NCBI GenBank assembly: GCA_947600145.1
Contig: CANQGA010000003.1
Coordinates: 1-52,020 of the forward strand
Reading direction: 5' to 3'
DNA: 52,020 bases
Source of the DNA: an uncultured Lachnospiraceae bacterium
GTDB lineage: Bacteria; Bacillota; Clostridia; Lachnospirales; Lachnospiraceae
Numbering within the stretch: the stretch's first letter is position 1; each line of letters begins with the position of its first letter. The notes below the pieces were generated by a model, which had not been told where the DNA came from, made no database searches, and worked only from the letters and a program-made list of their open reading frames with translations. The translations under genes were made by a program, and so were the position numbers. Below, piece after piece: positions 25,316 to 34,355 of this stretch.

Positions 25316-26409
25316 TGTCTTTCCCTCCTGTTCCTTTGATGCCCATTCCTTTGATGGAAAAACCGCTGTACCTTATCCATAACCAGCGGTACTTTCAATA
25401 ACAAGGCCAAAGCTAAAATTCGACAGGTCTGTCTCTTTTCAAGCGCCCGCCAGATCTCCCGATATAAAAACGGAAGTTTCATCCTGCTGACATCGACGCC
25501 TCCCATGCACCGCGCGAGATCCTGGTTCTTATAACACGCTTCTACGTTCTTTCGCCCTCTGCCTGTAAGGACGCTCCGAGTACCGCCGGTACATTCCTTG
25601 ATTCCCACCGAGACCGACCATACCTTATGGTATTTTAACTGTTCCTGTAAACCCTCCCGTTTTTTATTCGCGAAGCACACATCCAGATTATCGTACAGAT
25701 TCCGGTATTTCCGAAAATAATCCTGCTCAAAAACTTTCGTCATGGATTCCAGACGTTTCCGATAATGATAAAAGCACTGGCTTTTATAAATCTCCACGCA
25801 TTTTGCGTCCAATATACAGGCGTACGTACAGACCATGTCTTCTCCTAACGACACATTCTCATTCACCGCAGCTAGATTCGGAATCAGTATATCCCGACGA
25901 AACCACTTGTTCCAGACATTCGGCCAAACCCCCGGCTGATAAAACTTTCCGGCATAAATCATATGATCACGCAGCTTTTCCAGATTCTTCCCGCGGTAAA
26001 TTCCTTCCGGAACAGCAGCCGTATGCCTTATGGGATATCCTCCGTCATAAAAATAATCTGTAGTCAGAACGTCGGCATTATTTTTCCGAATTCGCTCCAT
26101 CATAGCCTGATACATATCGCTGTCAATCCAGTCGTCGCCGTCAACAAACGTAATATATTGGCCGCTACTAAGCTTTACGCCCGCTTTTCTTGCGCTTACC
26201 AGTCCCCCGTTTGATTTATGAATCACCTTAACACGGGCATCCATTTCGGCATAATGATCGCAGATCGCCGGGCAGCCGTCGGGAGAACCGTCGTCCACCA
26301 GGATGATCTCCATATCCTGAAAGGTCTGCTCCAGAATACTCTCCACGCATTGGCGCAGATAAGGTTCCACCTTATAAACAGGTACGACAACGCTTAAAAA
26401 GGGATTCAT
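25312..26409 (-). CDS. glycosyltransferase family 2 (GT-A)
   Basis: A 365-residue GT-A enzyme. Residues 1-110 show LSVVVPVYKVEPYLRQCVESIL, EIILVDDGSPDGCPAICD, KSNGGLVSARKAGV and the metal-binding TFVDGDDWID. The C-terminal portion is basic and probably membrane-associated. The ATG at 26409 overlaps the TGA of the upstream acyltransferase (ATGA), so the 36 extra residues of the ORF-track version are rejected. It adds one sugar of the repeat unit; donor and linkage are unknown. Confidence 0.94.
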   Translation of the reverse strand: MNPFLSVVVPVYKVEPYLRQCVESILEQTFQDMEIILVDDGSPDGCPAICDHYAEMDARVKVIHKSNGGLVSARKAGVKLSSGQYITFVDGDDWIDSDMYQAMMERIRKNNADVLTTDYFYDGGYPIRHTAAVPEGIYRGKNLEKLRDHMIYAGKFYQPGVWPNVWNKWFRRDILIPNLAAVNENVSLGEDMVCTYACILDAKCVEIYKSQCFYHYRKRLESMTKVFEQDYFRKYRNLYDNLDVCFANKKREGLQEQLKYHKVWSVSVGIKECTGGTRSVLTGRGRKNVEACYKNQDLARCMGGVDVSRMKLPFLYREIWRALEKRQTCRILALALLLKVPLVMDKVQRFFHQRNGHQRNRRERQ

Positions 26410-27392
26410 ACGTCTTTTCCTTTCTTTTTCACAGCGGGGAGGAGCGATATCGCCAGGCAGCCGGCCACAGCCGCCAGGAACACGTCCCACCCATAATAGG
26501 CAAATTCTCTGAAACACAGAGTATACAAAAACACAAACATCATATGCAGGTAATAATTGATCTTACTGGCCCTGTCAAGAAACTTCCAGACCGGCGACGG
26601 CTTCAAAACTACAGCCAGCGCCAGACTGACAATCCCCGCCGTCGCCAGAACCGTCATAAAGTCCGACCACAGGGGGATCCGCAGAGTTCCCGCCAGGAAA
26701 GCCGTCACAGCAACGGCAGCGGCAGCCCTTGCAGATACTGCGGCCTTCCTTCTGGCAAGCCACCCTCCCAGAACCAGATACAATGGCGCCGCAAACATCC
26801 GACCCGATTCGAAGGTGCGCACAATCCCGGTGCGGATCAGGGAAACTGCCGGCAGGCTGGAGGGAGCATCCACGATCTCCGACATGGTCACGCCCATAAG
26901 AAACAAAACTGTGGCCGCCAGAAAGATCGCCCTTGCGGACCTGCCCCGCCGGATCAGAAGGTACAAAATGGCCCCGCCGTAAAACACTGCCAGAAGGTAC
27001 CATAAATGCCAGGAATAAAAGTGGGACCCTCCCAGCACCGTCCCCTGAACCAGCAGGTACAGATCGACCAGAACCCCCTTGCCGTCCGTAAAATATCCGT
27101 AAAAGGTGCACGGCAGGTATACAGCTGTCCACAGAAGATACAGGCGCAGGGCCCGCAGTGCGTACCGCTTCACCCGAAGCGCAAGCTCCTTTCTGCCCTC
27201 CCCTCTCTCCCGAAACAGAAAGAAACCGGTGCATACAAAAAACGTAGGCACGGAAAGGGAAAACAACATCGCTTCACATCTTAAAAAGAGCGCGTTATCA
27301 ATACGTTCAAAGGGACGCGTATGCTGCGCGATCACCACGATCGACATGATCCACTTTAAGAGATCAAGACTGTAATACCGCTTCACCTCCAT
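26406..27392 (-). CDS. acyltransferase 3 family membrane protein
   Basis: A 328-residue protein with about ten membrane segments. The first helix carries SLDLLKWIMSIVVIAQHTRPF, with the conserved His of acyltransferase 3 proteins, and SVPTFFVCTGFFLF and HLWYLLAVFYGG follow. Family members O-acetylate (or succinylate) carbohydrates at or across the membrane. It is one of two acyltransferase 3 genes in this capsule operon, besides an MBOAT/SGNH pair. AAGGAGG precedes the start; the gene overlaps the next by 4 bp. Confidence 0.9.
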   Translation of the reverse strand: MEVKRYYSLDLLKWIMSIVVIAQHTRPFERIDNALFLRCEAMLFSLSVPTFFVCTGFFLFRERGEGRKELALRVKRYALRALRLYLLWTAVYLPCTFYGYFTDGKGVLVDLYLLVQGTVLGGSHFYSWHLWYLLAVFYGGAILYLLIRRGRSARAIFLAATVLFLMGVTMSEIVDAPSSLPAVSLIRTGIVRTFESGRMFAAPLYLVLGGWLARRKAAVSARAAAAVAVTAFLAGTLRIPLWSDFMTVLATAGIVSLALAVVLKPSPVWKFLDRASKINYYLHMMFVFLYTLCFREFAYYGWDVFLAAVAGCLAISLLPAVKKKGKDV

Positions 27393-27403
27393 CGCCGTCC
27401 TCC

Positions 27404-28573
27404 TTACAATGCCTGATCACACGATCTCACCCCGAATCCAGGCTTTGTCTCCCTGCCCCGCAGGATCCGGTCTATGATCTCCAGATAGCGGTCCGCGGAT
27501 TTCTCCACGGAAAAATCGAGGCTCCTGCGTACCAGCTTTTCCCTGTCCGGCTCCCGGGATACCGCTTCCTTTATCCCCTCAGCCAGGGCGCGGCTGTCGC
27601 CTGTCGGAACCAATGTGCCGTAAACACCGTCGCCCAGGATCTCCCTGGGCCCCGAAGGACAGTCCACGCTCACAATGGCACTTCCGCAGGCCATGGCCTC
27701 AATGAGAACCGTGGGAAGCCCTTCAAATCTGGAACTCAGCGCCACACAGTCTGCCGCCGCGAAATAGGCGTAGGGATTTTTCACATATCCCCTGAAATCC
27801 ACCCACTCCTCAATCTGCAGATGTCTGGACAGCTGACGCAGCTCTTCCTCCAGTTCCCCGATCCCCAGAAGGATCAGCCGCCAGTCTCCCTCCGCGCGAA
27901 GCCGCCGCAGAGCCTGGAACATCAGCTGGTGGTTTTTCTGGTAAGATAACCGTCCTGCCAGCACCAGGGTCTTCCACTGTCTGGACGGCGCCAGCCATGG
28001 ATGCCCCGTCTCCTCCCCGGCCATCCGGAAGATCTCGTCAGACACGACCGGATTATATGCTGTAAAAACATGGTTCTCATCCGCTCTGCAGAGACGAATA
28101 TAATCCTCTCGGACCGCCTCCGACACGGCGATTACCCCATCCATGCTTTTGTCCATAAGAGGGAAAAGCCGGCTGCGGATCCTCTGAAAGCTGTGCTTCT
28201 CCTGCGACAGGGTATTATGGATGACCGCCACAACCGGCATCCGGCCGGGATTCAGCCATGACGCGACCATGGCCACCTGACTCATCTCCGCCGTTACGCA
28301 AAGAAGAACGTCAAATTTTCTTTTCGTCATCAGCCGCCGCAGATAAACGACGTTTTTCAGGTTCTTCCGTATTTTGGAAGTCTCGGACACCTTCATATCC
28401 ATCACAGGGATCCCGTCATCCAGCAGTTGCCGCGTCTCCCCGTAATCGTACCTGACGCAGAACGCAACCTTATGTCCCCGGCGGTGAAGCTCATTGGCTA
28501 ACAGCACCGTCATTTTTTCAGCTCCGCCGCCGTCAAAGCGATGCATGAAAATGCAGATCCTCTTTACAGCCAT
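27404..28573 (-). CDS. glycosyltransferase family 4 (GT-B)
   Basis: A 389-residue GT-B transferase. The N-terminal acceptor domain begins RICIFMHRFDGGGAEKMTVLLANEL. The donor domain has LVLAGRLSYQKNHQLMFQAL, VDFRGYVKNPYAYFAAADCVALSSRFEGLPTVLIEAMACG, and DCPSGPREIL, the full GT4 signature with its E-x7-E pair. It builds the repeat unit at the cytoplasmic face. It overlaps the upstream polymerase gene by 10 bp, and GGGAGA precedes the ATG. Confidence 0.94.
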   Translation of the reverse strand: MAVKRICIFMHRFDGGGAEKMTVLLANELHRRGHKVAFCVRYDYGETRQLLDDGIPVMDMKVSETSKIRKNLKNVVYLRRLMTKRKFDVLLCVTAEMSQVAMVASWLNPGRMPVVAVIHNTLSQEKHSFQRIRSRLFPLMDKSMDGVIAVSEAVREDYIRLCRADENHVFTAYNPVVSDEIFRMAGEETGHPWLAPSRQWKTLVLAGRLSYQKNHQLMFQALRRLRAEGDWRLILLGIGELEEELRQLSRHLQIEEWVDFRGYVKNPYAYFAAADCVALSSRFEGLPTVLIEAMACGSAIVSVDCPSGPREILGDGVYGTLVPTGDSRALAEGIKEAVSREPDREKLVRRSLDFSVEKSADRYLEIIDRILRGRETKPGFGVRSCDQAL

Positions 28574-29844
28574 GTACTGGTCTCCCTCTCTTTCTCAATC
28601 TGCTCTTCGAAATGATGTCCCATCATCAGCACCGCCATGGGGACGTTCCCATAAAACAGGAAATACATATTTTCGGAGAAAAAGGTAACAAATAAAAATA
28701 CGCTGATCGTAAAAGCAATGATGCCCAGCGTGGTGTCGCGGGACAGAAACAGCCGGACTCTTAGGACAAACATGGCCAAAAGCCACAAAAGATATCCCCA
28801 GAACCCCTGCTCTATAAACTGCCGCAGGAAGTCATTATGAAGATCGCCCAGGATACTGCCCGAAATCCCCAGATCCAGTTCGCCTGTCTGGATCATCTTG
28901 GAAACATATCCCAGGCCCTGTCCCAGATAAAATGGGCTGAACTCGTAAAGAGAGCTGGCGTTCGTATACACAAGGGCCCTTCCCATGGTGTCGACCCCCA
29001 GCAGATCCATCAGCATCTCATAAAACCCCGACTTGATCATCCAAATATAGACAAAGCCGACAAGAACCAGCAATAGTCCCCCCAGGCTGACAAAGATCTT
29101 CCTGACGCCGTCGCGTGCAGCACGCAGAACCACGCCCGCCATCATCGCGGCGATCAGGGCCAGCAAAGCGCTCCGCTTGAATTCTACAACAAAAAACAGA
29201 GCGGCTGCCGCAAGCGCCAGAATATCCCGCCTGCGGCCCTTGTTGAACAGTATAAAATACACGATATACATACCGAAGGCATAGGTATGTCCAGTCATCT
29301 CCATACGCCTCATCATCACGCCTGTATCCATGGCACCGCTGACGATAAGCGTAATAAACTGACTGACAAACTCGCCTGCCCCTCCCCCTTCGAGCATCGC
29401 CGAGACCATCGTAATGCTGCTGCCCAGGACAAGTGCGATCAGATTATACACGATCCCTTTGTCCCCGAACAGATAGAGGGTCGACGCCGCCGTCATAACA
29501 GCCAGTATCTGATAGACGGAAAAGAACGTGCCGCGGATGATCACGTTGGGCGCTGATCGGTCTATTACCCAGACGATCAGCGAAATGAATATGTTAAGGA
29601 GAAACGGCATGCAGATCCACATCACATATTTCATCAGCAGCCACGCCCGCGGCACCCGGGGATCGACAAGAAATGCCAGGAGCGCAATTCCGATGATGCC
29701 CATGCCGAACAGATACATATACATGAACGTAAATCCGCCGATGGTCACGCCGCCAGAACTCCAGTCCAGCGCATTATACATCAGCGCCGCCAGTACCATG
29801 TAAATGGTAAAAAGCGTTCCCTTTTTTATCTTCTCCCAGGTCAT
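28564..29844 (-). CDS. polysaccharide polymerase / O-antigen ligase-like membrane protein (Wzy-like)
   Basis: A 426-residue protein with about 10-12 membrane segments and a large extracytoplasmic loop late in the protein (about residues 270-345, with GQGLGYVSK and LHNDFLRQFIEQGFWGYLLWL). The HNDFLR-x-GFWG pattern is characteristic of Wzy/O-antigen ligase proteins. It would polymerise flipped repeat units at the outer face of the membrane, with chain length set by the adjacent Wzz-like proteins. AAGGAGA lies upstream of the ATG. Confidence 0.85.
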   Translation of the reverse strand: MTWEKIKKGTLFTIYMVLAALMYNALDWSSGGVTIGGFTFMYMYLFGMGIIGIALLAFLVDPRVPRAWLLMKYVMWICMPFLLNIFISLIVWVIDRSAPNVIIRGTFFSVYQILAVMTAASTLYLFGDKGIVYNLIALVLGSSITMVSAMLEGGGAGEFVSQFITLIVSGAMDTGVMMRRMEMTGHTYAFGMYIVYFILFNKGRRRDILALAAAALFFVVEFKRSALLALIAAMMAGVVLRAARDGVRKIFVSLGGLLLVLVGFVYIWMIKSGFYEMLMDLLGVDTMGRALVYTNASSLYEFSPFYLGQGLGYVSKMIQTGELDLGISGSILGDLHNDFLRQFIEQGFWGYLLWLLAMFVLRVRLFLSRDTTLGIIAFTISVFLFVTFFSENMYFLFYGNVPMAVLMMGHHFEEQIEKERETSTWL

Positions 29845-29864
29845 GGATTCTCCTTACACCGCCG

Positions 29865-31919
29865 TTATCCGGCTTCCTCTATCACCGGCTCTACCTGATC
29901 CAGCGCATGAACCAGAAGCTGCTTGATCCGATAGATACCGGAGGTTCTGGATTCGGCCATCCCGCACTCATACTCAACCTTGCAGTCCGCGGCGGCATTG
30001 TAGCTCTCGGCCTCTTTTTTCAGATACTGCGCGTAATACTCCATCTGCTCCTTCGATATACCCTTTACATAGATGATATACTGTCCCACGCCGTTAAGAG
30101 CAATGAAGCAGTCGTCATTCTTCGGATAAACCTCCTTGACCATGCTGTTAAACTTCAGCATCATCTTATCCATCGCTTCCCTGCCGTAAACGACGTTCTT
30201 CTCCTGGATCCGAACGAGCCTGAGAACGACGCACCCGAAATCGTCGGGAAGTATACGTTCGGCGTAAGTATCCATGTATTTATCACAGCCGGCCCGATTG
30301 GGAAGCTCAAATTTTCTGTCCTGATATACATAGTAATCAACAATATCCCCCAACCGTCCCAGGACGACAGCAGCCGCGCAGAACATGCACAGGAAAATGA
30401 CGACTACCATGGCCGCGTACAAAAGGACCCTCTGATTGGCAATTACAATAATATTGCTGAGCAGACTGATATTGGCGGATCCGCAAAAAGCATTGTACTC
30501 CTTATTTACTTCCATCATGATCTCGTACAGACGATTGGTTTTCTCCACCAGCTCGGAGATCATGGCATCTGCCGTATCCAGAACCTCCTGAGAAGGTGCC
30601 GCATAAGCAACGGTTACAGCCGGACGCGCCTCCGCAGCCGTTTCTCCCGCGCCTTCTGCGGGAGCCTCTGCCACTTCTTCGCTTTCGGCAGGAACCGCTG
30701 TCTCTTCTTCGTCTTCCGCAGGGGCCGCTGTCTTTTCTTCGCCTTCCGCAGGGGCCGCTGTTTCTTCTTCGCCTTCAGCCGAAGCCTCTGCTTCTTCGAT
30801 CCCCTGTATGTTCAGAGCGGTCCCGATATCTGCGCCGTCTCTGTAGATCCCGAGTATGTACTCGCAATAGGCCACCTCAATAAGCGCCCACTCATAGTCT
30901 TCCTGATCCTCGATATAATTCTTCATCAGGACATCGTATTCGACCGTCTGATCGATCCGCTTCTGGTTTTGGTCCCCTCCGTCCCTTGCATCATGAACGT
31001 CGTCCAGAATATACTCATAGGTAATGTCGGTATTTCCGGACTCTCTCATCATCTCCACATAAGAATCGATCACCCGTTCGATCGCGGCAATCTTAGTCCT
31101 GCTGGCGTTATTGTCCAGCCCATAATCCTCTATTCGGTTCTCATACTTGGCAATCAGGGCGTCCCTGTTTTTCGTCACCCTGTTGCTCAGAATATAGGCA
31201 TAAATGTTGGACAGCTCCACATCCTTCAAATAAGAGAATTCCCGATACAGATCCATGAAGGAATAACCGTTCGCCGCCGCGCGGAACGTATTATTCTCAC
31301 TAAAGCCTTCGCTGGTGCTCGCCATGACGCCGTCCAGAGATTTCTCCAGGATCTCCGCCATTTCCAGATAATCGTAATTTCTTTCATTCAGGCCTGAAAT
31401 ATCGTTTGCCGCCATCAGGTTGTTAATATGCTTCTCCCCATAATTCTCAATATAAATATTCAGAAGATTATCCAGTATCTGCCGTGCAAAAGCCTGCGGA
31501 TTATCGGAATCCGACTGACGGGCCGTAAAAGAGACATAATATCTTGTAGGCTGGGAGGTAGACTGCTCGCCGGTAGCATTCACCGCTTCCTGGATCGCCT
31601 TATCCTCATCCGTCACGATCCCCGTTACCGTTACCCGGGAACGCAGCTCATCCAGGTTATACTCGTTGTAATCCAGCCCCATCTCTTCAAAAACACGGGT
31701 CATAGCCTGAGAAGAATAAATCTCCGACACATCGATCTCGCTTCCGTCCGGCGCGTAGCCCTCGGCCGCGCGGTTATTCGTATAACTGATTACCGCGGAC
31801 GCCGTGTAAGTCTGGTTCGACTGCATATACAGAAAGAAAACCAGTCCGGCCAAAAGAGACAAAACGACGATCGGTATTTGATACTTCTTAATATATTCTA
31901 AAATACGAAATCTTTTCAT
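29865..31919 (-). CDS. Wzz-like polysaccharide co-polymerase fused to a degenerate GGDEF-like domain
   Basis: A 684-residue protein. TM1 is at about residues 15-32, followed by a Wzz-like extracytoplasmic region (about 33-490) with helical stretches and a 50-residue acidic insertion of five 10-residue repeats (type APAEGEEETA, about 379-428). TM2 is at about 497-520. A cytoplasmic domain (about 528-684) follows the GGDEF fold: FELPNRAGCDKYM (as in the LPNR start of GGDEF domains), GREAMDKMMLKFNSMVKEV, and the active loop reads NGVGQY instead of GGDEF, with no RxxD inhibitory site. It is therefore unlikely to make c-di-GMP and may sense a nucleotide or act as a protein contact. Its ATG overlaps the stop of the paired Wzz-like gene by 4 bp. 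Confidence 0.78.
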   Translation of the reverse strand: MKRFRILEYIKKYQIPIVVLSLLAGLVFFLYMQSNQTYTASAVISYTNNRAAEGYAPDGSEIDVSEIYSSQAMTRVFEEMGLDYNEYNLDELRSRVTVTGIVTDEDKAIQEAVNATGEQSTSQPTRYYVSFTARQSDSDNPQAFARQILDNLLNIYIENYGEKHINNLMAANDISGLNERNYDYLEMAEILEKSLDGVMASTSEGFSENNTFRAAANGYSFMDLYREFSYLKDVELSNIYAYILSNRVTKNRDALIAKYENRIEDYGLDNNASRTKIAAIERVIDSYVEMMRESGNTDITYEYILDDVHDARDGGDQNQKRIDQTVEYDVLMKNYIEDQEDYEWALIEVAYCEYILGIYRDGADIGTALNIQGIEEAEASAEGEEETAAPAEGEEKTAAPAEDEEETAVPAESEEVAEAPAEGAGETAAEARPAVTVAYAAPSQEVLDTADAMISELVEKTNRLYEIMMEVNKEYNAFCGSANISLLSNIIVIANQRVLLYAAMVVVIFLCMFCAAAVVLGRLGDIVDYYVYQDRKFELPNRAGCDKYMDTYAERILPDDFGCVVLRLVRIQEKNVVYGREAMDKMMLKFNSMVKEVYPKNDDCFIALNGVGQYIIYVKGISKEQMEYYAQYLKKEAESYNAAADCKVEYECGMAESRTSGIYRIKQLLVHALDQVEPVIEEAG
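30637..30786. repeat. five imperfect tandem 30-bp repeats in the Wzz-GGDEF-like gene
   Basis: Five in-frame units related to GCTGTCTCTTCTTCGTCTTC... encode an acidic Ala/Pro/Glu-rich stretch. The three promoter-proximal units (30697-30786) are the most alike, consistent with recent expansion. The repeat would lie outside the cell in the predicted topology. Confidence 0.9.
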
Positions 31920-33394
31920 CTTCTGTTTTCCTCCACCGCTTCCCCTTCTCTGTTCCCTTTGTCTTCTTTCGCGTGTTTCCTTTTTCTGTTTTTCTTCCGC
32001 GCAGTGCCTCCATAGGCTTCCGCCACGTAGGAAGCGGAATCATTTCTTCCCTTCAGCGCTATGATCAGTATGCATAACGCTACGGCGAAAATAACCGCGT
32101 GTATGACGGCGCTCCTGATCTCAGCCCCGGTACTGACCGCGCGGCCGGAAACAACGCTCACATAATCATTGGTCGTCTTCCTGTCATAATCCGCCAGCGT
32201 GTCCTCGAGAAGCTTTGCGAAAACCTGATACTCGCTTTTCAGAGATTCCAGCATCTCTTCTGCCTGCGCGGCCTGCGCGCTTACATCGCCGGCGGCCTGC
32301 ATCTGCGTGATGGCGTAATCATTAGACTGCATATTCCGCTGCCGTTTAGCGGCGGACTGCATGGACTCCTCCGCGTTCTCAGCAAAATAATCGACGCCTA
32401 TCTTTGTTCTGGACATATAAAACTCCCCGTCCAGATCCTCGCTGGGAATCAGTACGATCGTGGCCATATCCCTGTCATATCGGTCAATGGCAGCCAGATT
32501 GATATTGTGGGTCGCGATATCCTTCAGATACGCCTTGTGGGTGATCGTATTATCATAGTTCAGTTTTGCCACGTACTGATCGGCGTTTTTGGCAAGGCCG
32601 TTCGAGAGAATAAACGCCCGAAAGCCTTCCAGCTGTACGTCCCGGAAGGTCTTGACCTTCTCTGTAATAGAATCAAATGTTTCTCCCGTCGTCACAGACT
32701 GAAAAGCGGCAGCCTCAGCCGACATCGCGTAAGCATAATCCGAGATATCTTCCGCCTTTCTGTCAAACAGCTCGACGATATCCAGATAATCCATATTGTC
32801 CAATTCGGAAAAATCCATCGTCAGGACGTTCGTCTTTCTGGAATACGAGTTGATAAATTCGCGGCGGTATACCTGGGCCACCGAATCCACCACGTCCGCT
32901 GGCTTTAAGTGCAGCGTATTATTATCTGCCTCATAGGTCAGCTGGTATTCCGTTGACATGTATACCTGATTGGTAGATATGGAATCTCCGGCATTCAGAG
33001 GCGTTACCTGAAAGCAGCGTTTCAGGTCGTCCGCGGTGACATTTTTCAGATTTCCCTCCGTGATCGCTTTTTCCAGAATCTCGTCGGAAAGAAGCTCTGA
33101 AATATTAAATCTCGTTCTGTTCGGATTCAGGCCGCTGGAAGCTTCCGGATAATTAAATCCGATGATCACCGACGCCAGCATCGCTGTCTGCGTCTGTTCT
33201 GTTTTCAGACAGATCACCCCATACGCTCCCGCGGCTATAACGATCAGTATCAGCCACCTCTTCAATGTGCGGATGCCGTTTCTGATCCGTCTGAGAAGAT
33301 TCTCCTCGTGACGCAGAAAAAGGATCAGCGCGCACAGGATTATCACCGCCGGAATAGCCGCCAAAATATACTCGAAATATCGAATGTTCTCCAT
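31916..33394 (-). CDS. second Wzz-like polysaccharide co-polymerase (no cytoplasmic enzymatic domain)
   Basis: A 492-residue protein with predicted membrane segments at about 7-27, 46-64 and 430-448, a large extracytoplasmic part between the last two, and a basic cytoplasmic tail (RKKNRKRKHAK). It shares layout and scattered motifs with the downstream Wzz-GGDEF-like protein: FNISELLSDEILEKAI against IDVSEIYSSQAMTRVF, and RDVQLEGFRAFILSNGLAKN against KDVELSNIYAYILSNRVTKN. The two are paralogues and probably form a hetero-oligomer that controls polymer length or export. The tail is too short for a BY-kinase. AAAGGAG precedes the start. Confidence 0.75.
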   Translation of the reverse strand: MENIRYFEYILAAIPAVIILCALILFLRHEENLLRRIRNGIRTLKRWLILIVIAAGAYGVICLKTEQTQTAMLASVIIGFNYPEASSGLNPNRTRFNISELLSDEILEKAITEGNLKNVTADDLKRCFQVTPLNAGDSISTNQVYMSTEYQLTYEADNNTLHLKPADVVDSVAQVYRREFINSYSRKTNVLTMDFSELDNMDYLDIVELFDRKAEDISDYAYAMSAEAAAFQSVTTGETFDSITEKVKTFRDVQLEGFRAFILSNGLAKNADQYVAKLNYDNTITHKAYLKDIATHNINLAAIDRYDRDMATIVLIPSEDLDGEFYMSRTKIGVDYFAENAEESMQSAAKRQRNMQSNDYAITQMQAAGDVSAQAAQAEEMLESLKSEYQVFAKLLEDTLADYDRKTTNDYVSVVSGRAVSTGAEIRSAVIHAVIFAVALCILIIALKGRNDSASYVAEAYGGTARKKNRKRKHAKEDKGNREGEAVEENRR

Positions 33395-33413
33395 ATATAA
33401 CCACTCCTTTCTC

Positions 33414-34310
33414 CTATGAACGGCTGATATCTATTACAACAAGCTCCGGCCTGTTGTTGATCCGCGGCAAATGCCCATGACCGCCCAGCCCTCTGCTCAC
33501 GATCAGAATCCCATGCGCCAGGGAAAATTCGCCGTAACAATACTTCGGGAAAAAGCCTTCATCCACATGAAACAGGCCTCTTCCGTCGGGAAGCCGTATC
33601 TGGCCCCCGTGAAAATGTCCCGCGACGCCCAGATCAAAATCCACATCCGCCAGACAGTCGTAATAAAGAGCCGGAAAATGCGTGAGCAGAAGCTTAAAGC
33701 CTTCCTTTTTCTCAAAGGCGGATACGGCATCCCCGGCGACCTCTTCATAATCGTCCGTCTCGGCCGTCACTCCCATGATCTCAAAAGGATTTCCCTTTAT
33801 CGTGGCGCTTACGGAGTTATTATACAGAACTGTCACGCCCTTCTCCCAGAGCGCCGCGTCCAAAGCTACCCGGTGGCTGCCGCCCGCATACTCCAGGGTT
33901 CCCTCATTGTTGCCGAATACGTAATAAACCGGCGCCATTTTGAGAAGCTTTCCGCACAGATCCGTTGCGATCGTTATGTTCGGGTCATCTCCGTTGACCA
34001 TGTCTCCGGCCATTACGATCAGGTCCGGCTCCAGCTGTTCGATCTTTTCCACCAGCTCGCGGTTGGCCCGCCCGAATTCATGGTTATGCAGATCTGCCAG
34101 CAGGACGATCCGAACCGGCTCCTGGATCTTGCCGGAAGTCACCTGGTAAAAGGTCGTCTCCAGGGTATCGTCGTCCGAACATATCCATATAACGATTCCG
34201 AAGGTCAGAACCGCCGCCGCTAAAACCAGAATTACCGAAAGGCAGCCTCCAAAGCGCCGTTTTCTTCTTTTCTCAATTCCATATTTCCCGTCCATCACAT
34301 TCGTTCCCAT
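33414..34310 (-). CDS. membrane-anchored metallophosphoesterase (YkuE/YaeI-like)
   Basis: A 298-residue protein with a single N-terminal membrane anchor (about residues 22-44) and an outward-facing calcineurin-type phosphoesterase domain. Metal-ligand blocks are seen in order: DLHNHEFG, GDMVNGDD, GNNEG, LLTHFP and GHFHGGQ (slightly variant from the usual DxH, GDxxD, GNHE, GHxH set). It may process a phosphate on the polymer or on undecaprenyl-linked intermediates (inference from location). The start is uncertain, because the ATG at 34310 has a close-set AAGGG; the ATG at 34295 is an alternative. It lies 19 bp upstream of the second Wzz-like gene. Confidence 0.85.
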   Translation of the reverse strand: MGTNVMDGKYGIEKRRKRRFGGCLSVILVLAAAVLTFGIVIWICSDDDTLETTFYQVTSGKIQEPVRIVLLADLHNHEFGRANRELVEKIEQLEPDLIVMAGDMVNGDDPNITIATDLCGKLLKMAPVYYVFGNNEGTLEYAGGSHRVALDAALWEKGVTVLYNNSVSATIKGNPFEIMGVTAETDDYEEVAGDAVSAFEKKEGFKLLLTHFPALYYDCLADVDFDLGVAGHFHGGQIRLPDGRGLFHVDEGFFPKYCYGEFSLAHGILIVSRGLGGHGHLPRINNRPELVVIDISRS

Positions 34311-34355
34311 TTCCCTTCATTATCCTGTTCTCTTTTCTTGCCCCTGTCAATGCGC

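Noticed and set aside
29907-31397. 496-residue plus-strand ORF
   Set aside because: It is the antisense shadow of the Wzz-GGDEF-like gene. The reverse frame has clear domains, a ribosome site and a coupled start; this one has none.
29865-33394. BY-kinase in the co-polymerase pair
   Set aside because: No Walker motifs or Tyr-rich tail are present in either protein.
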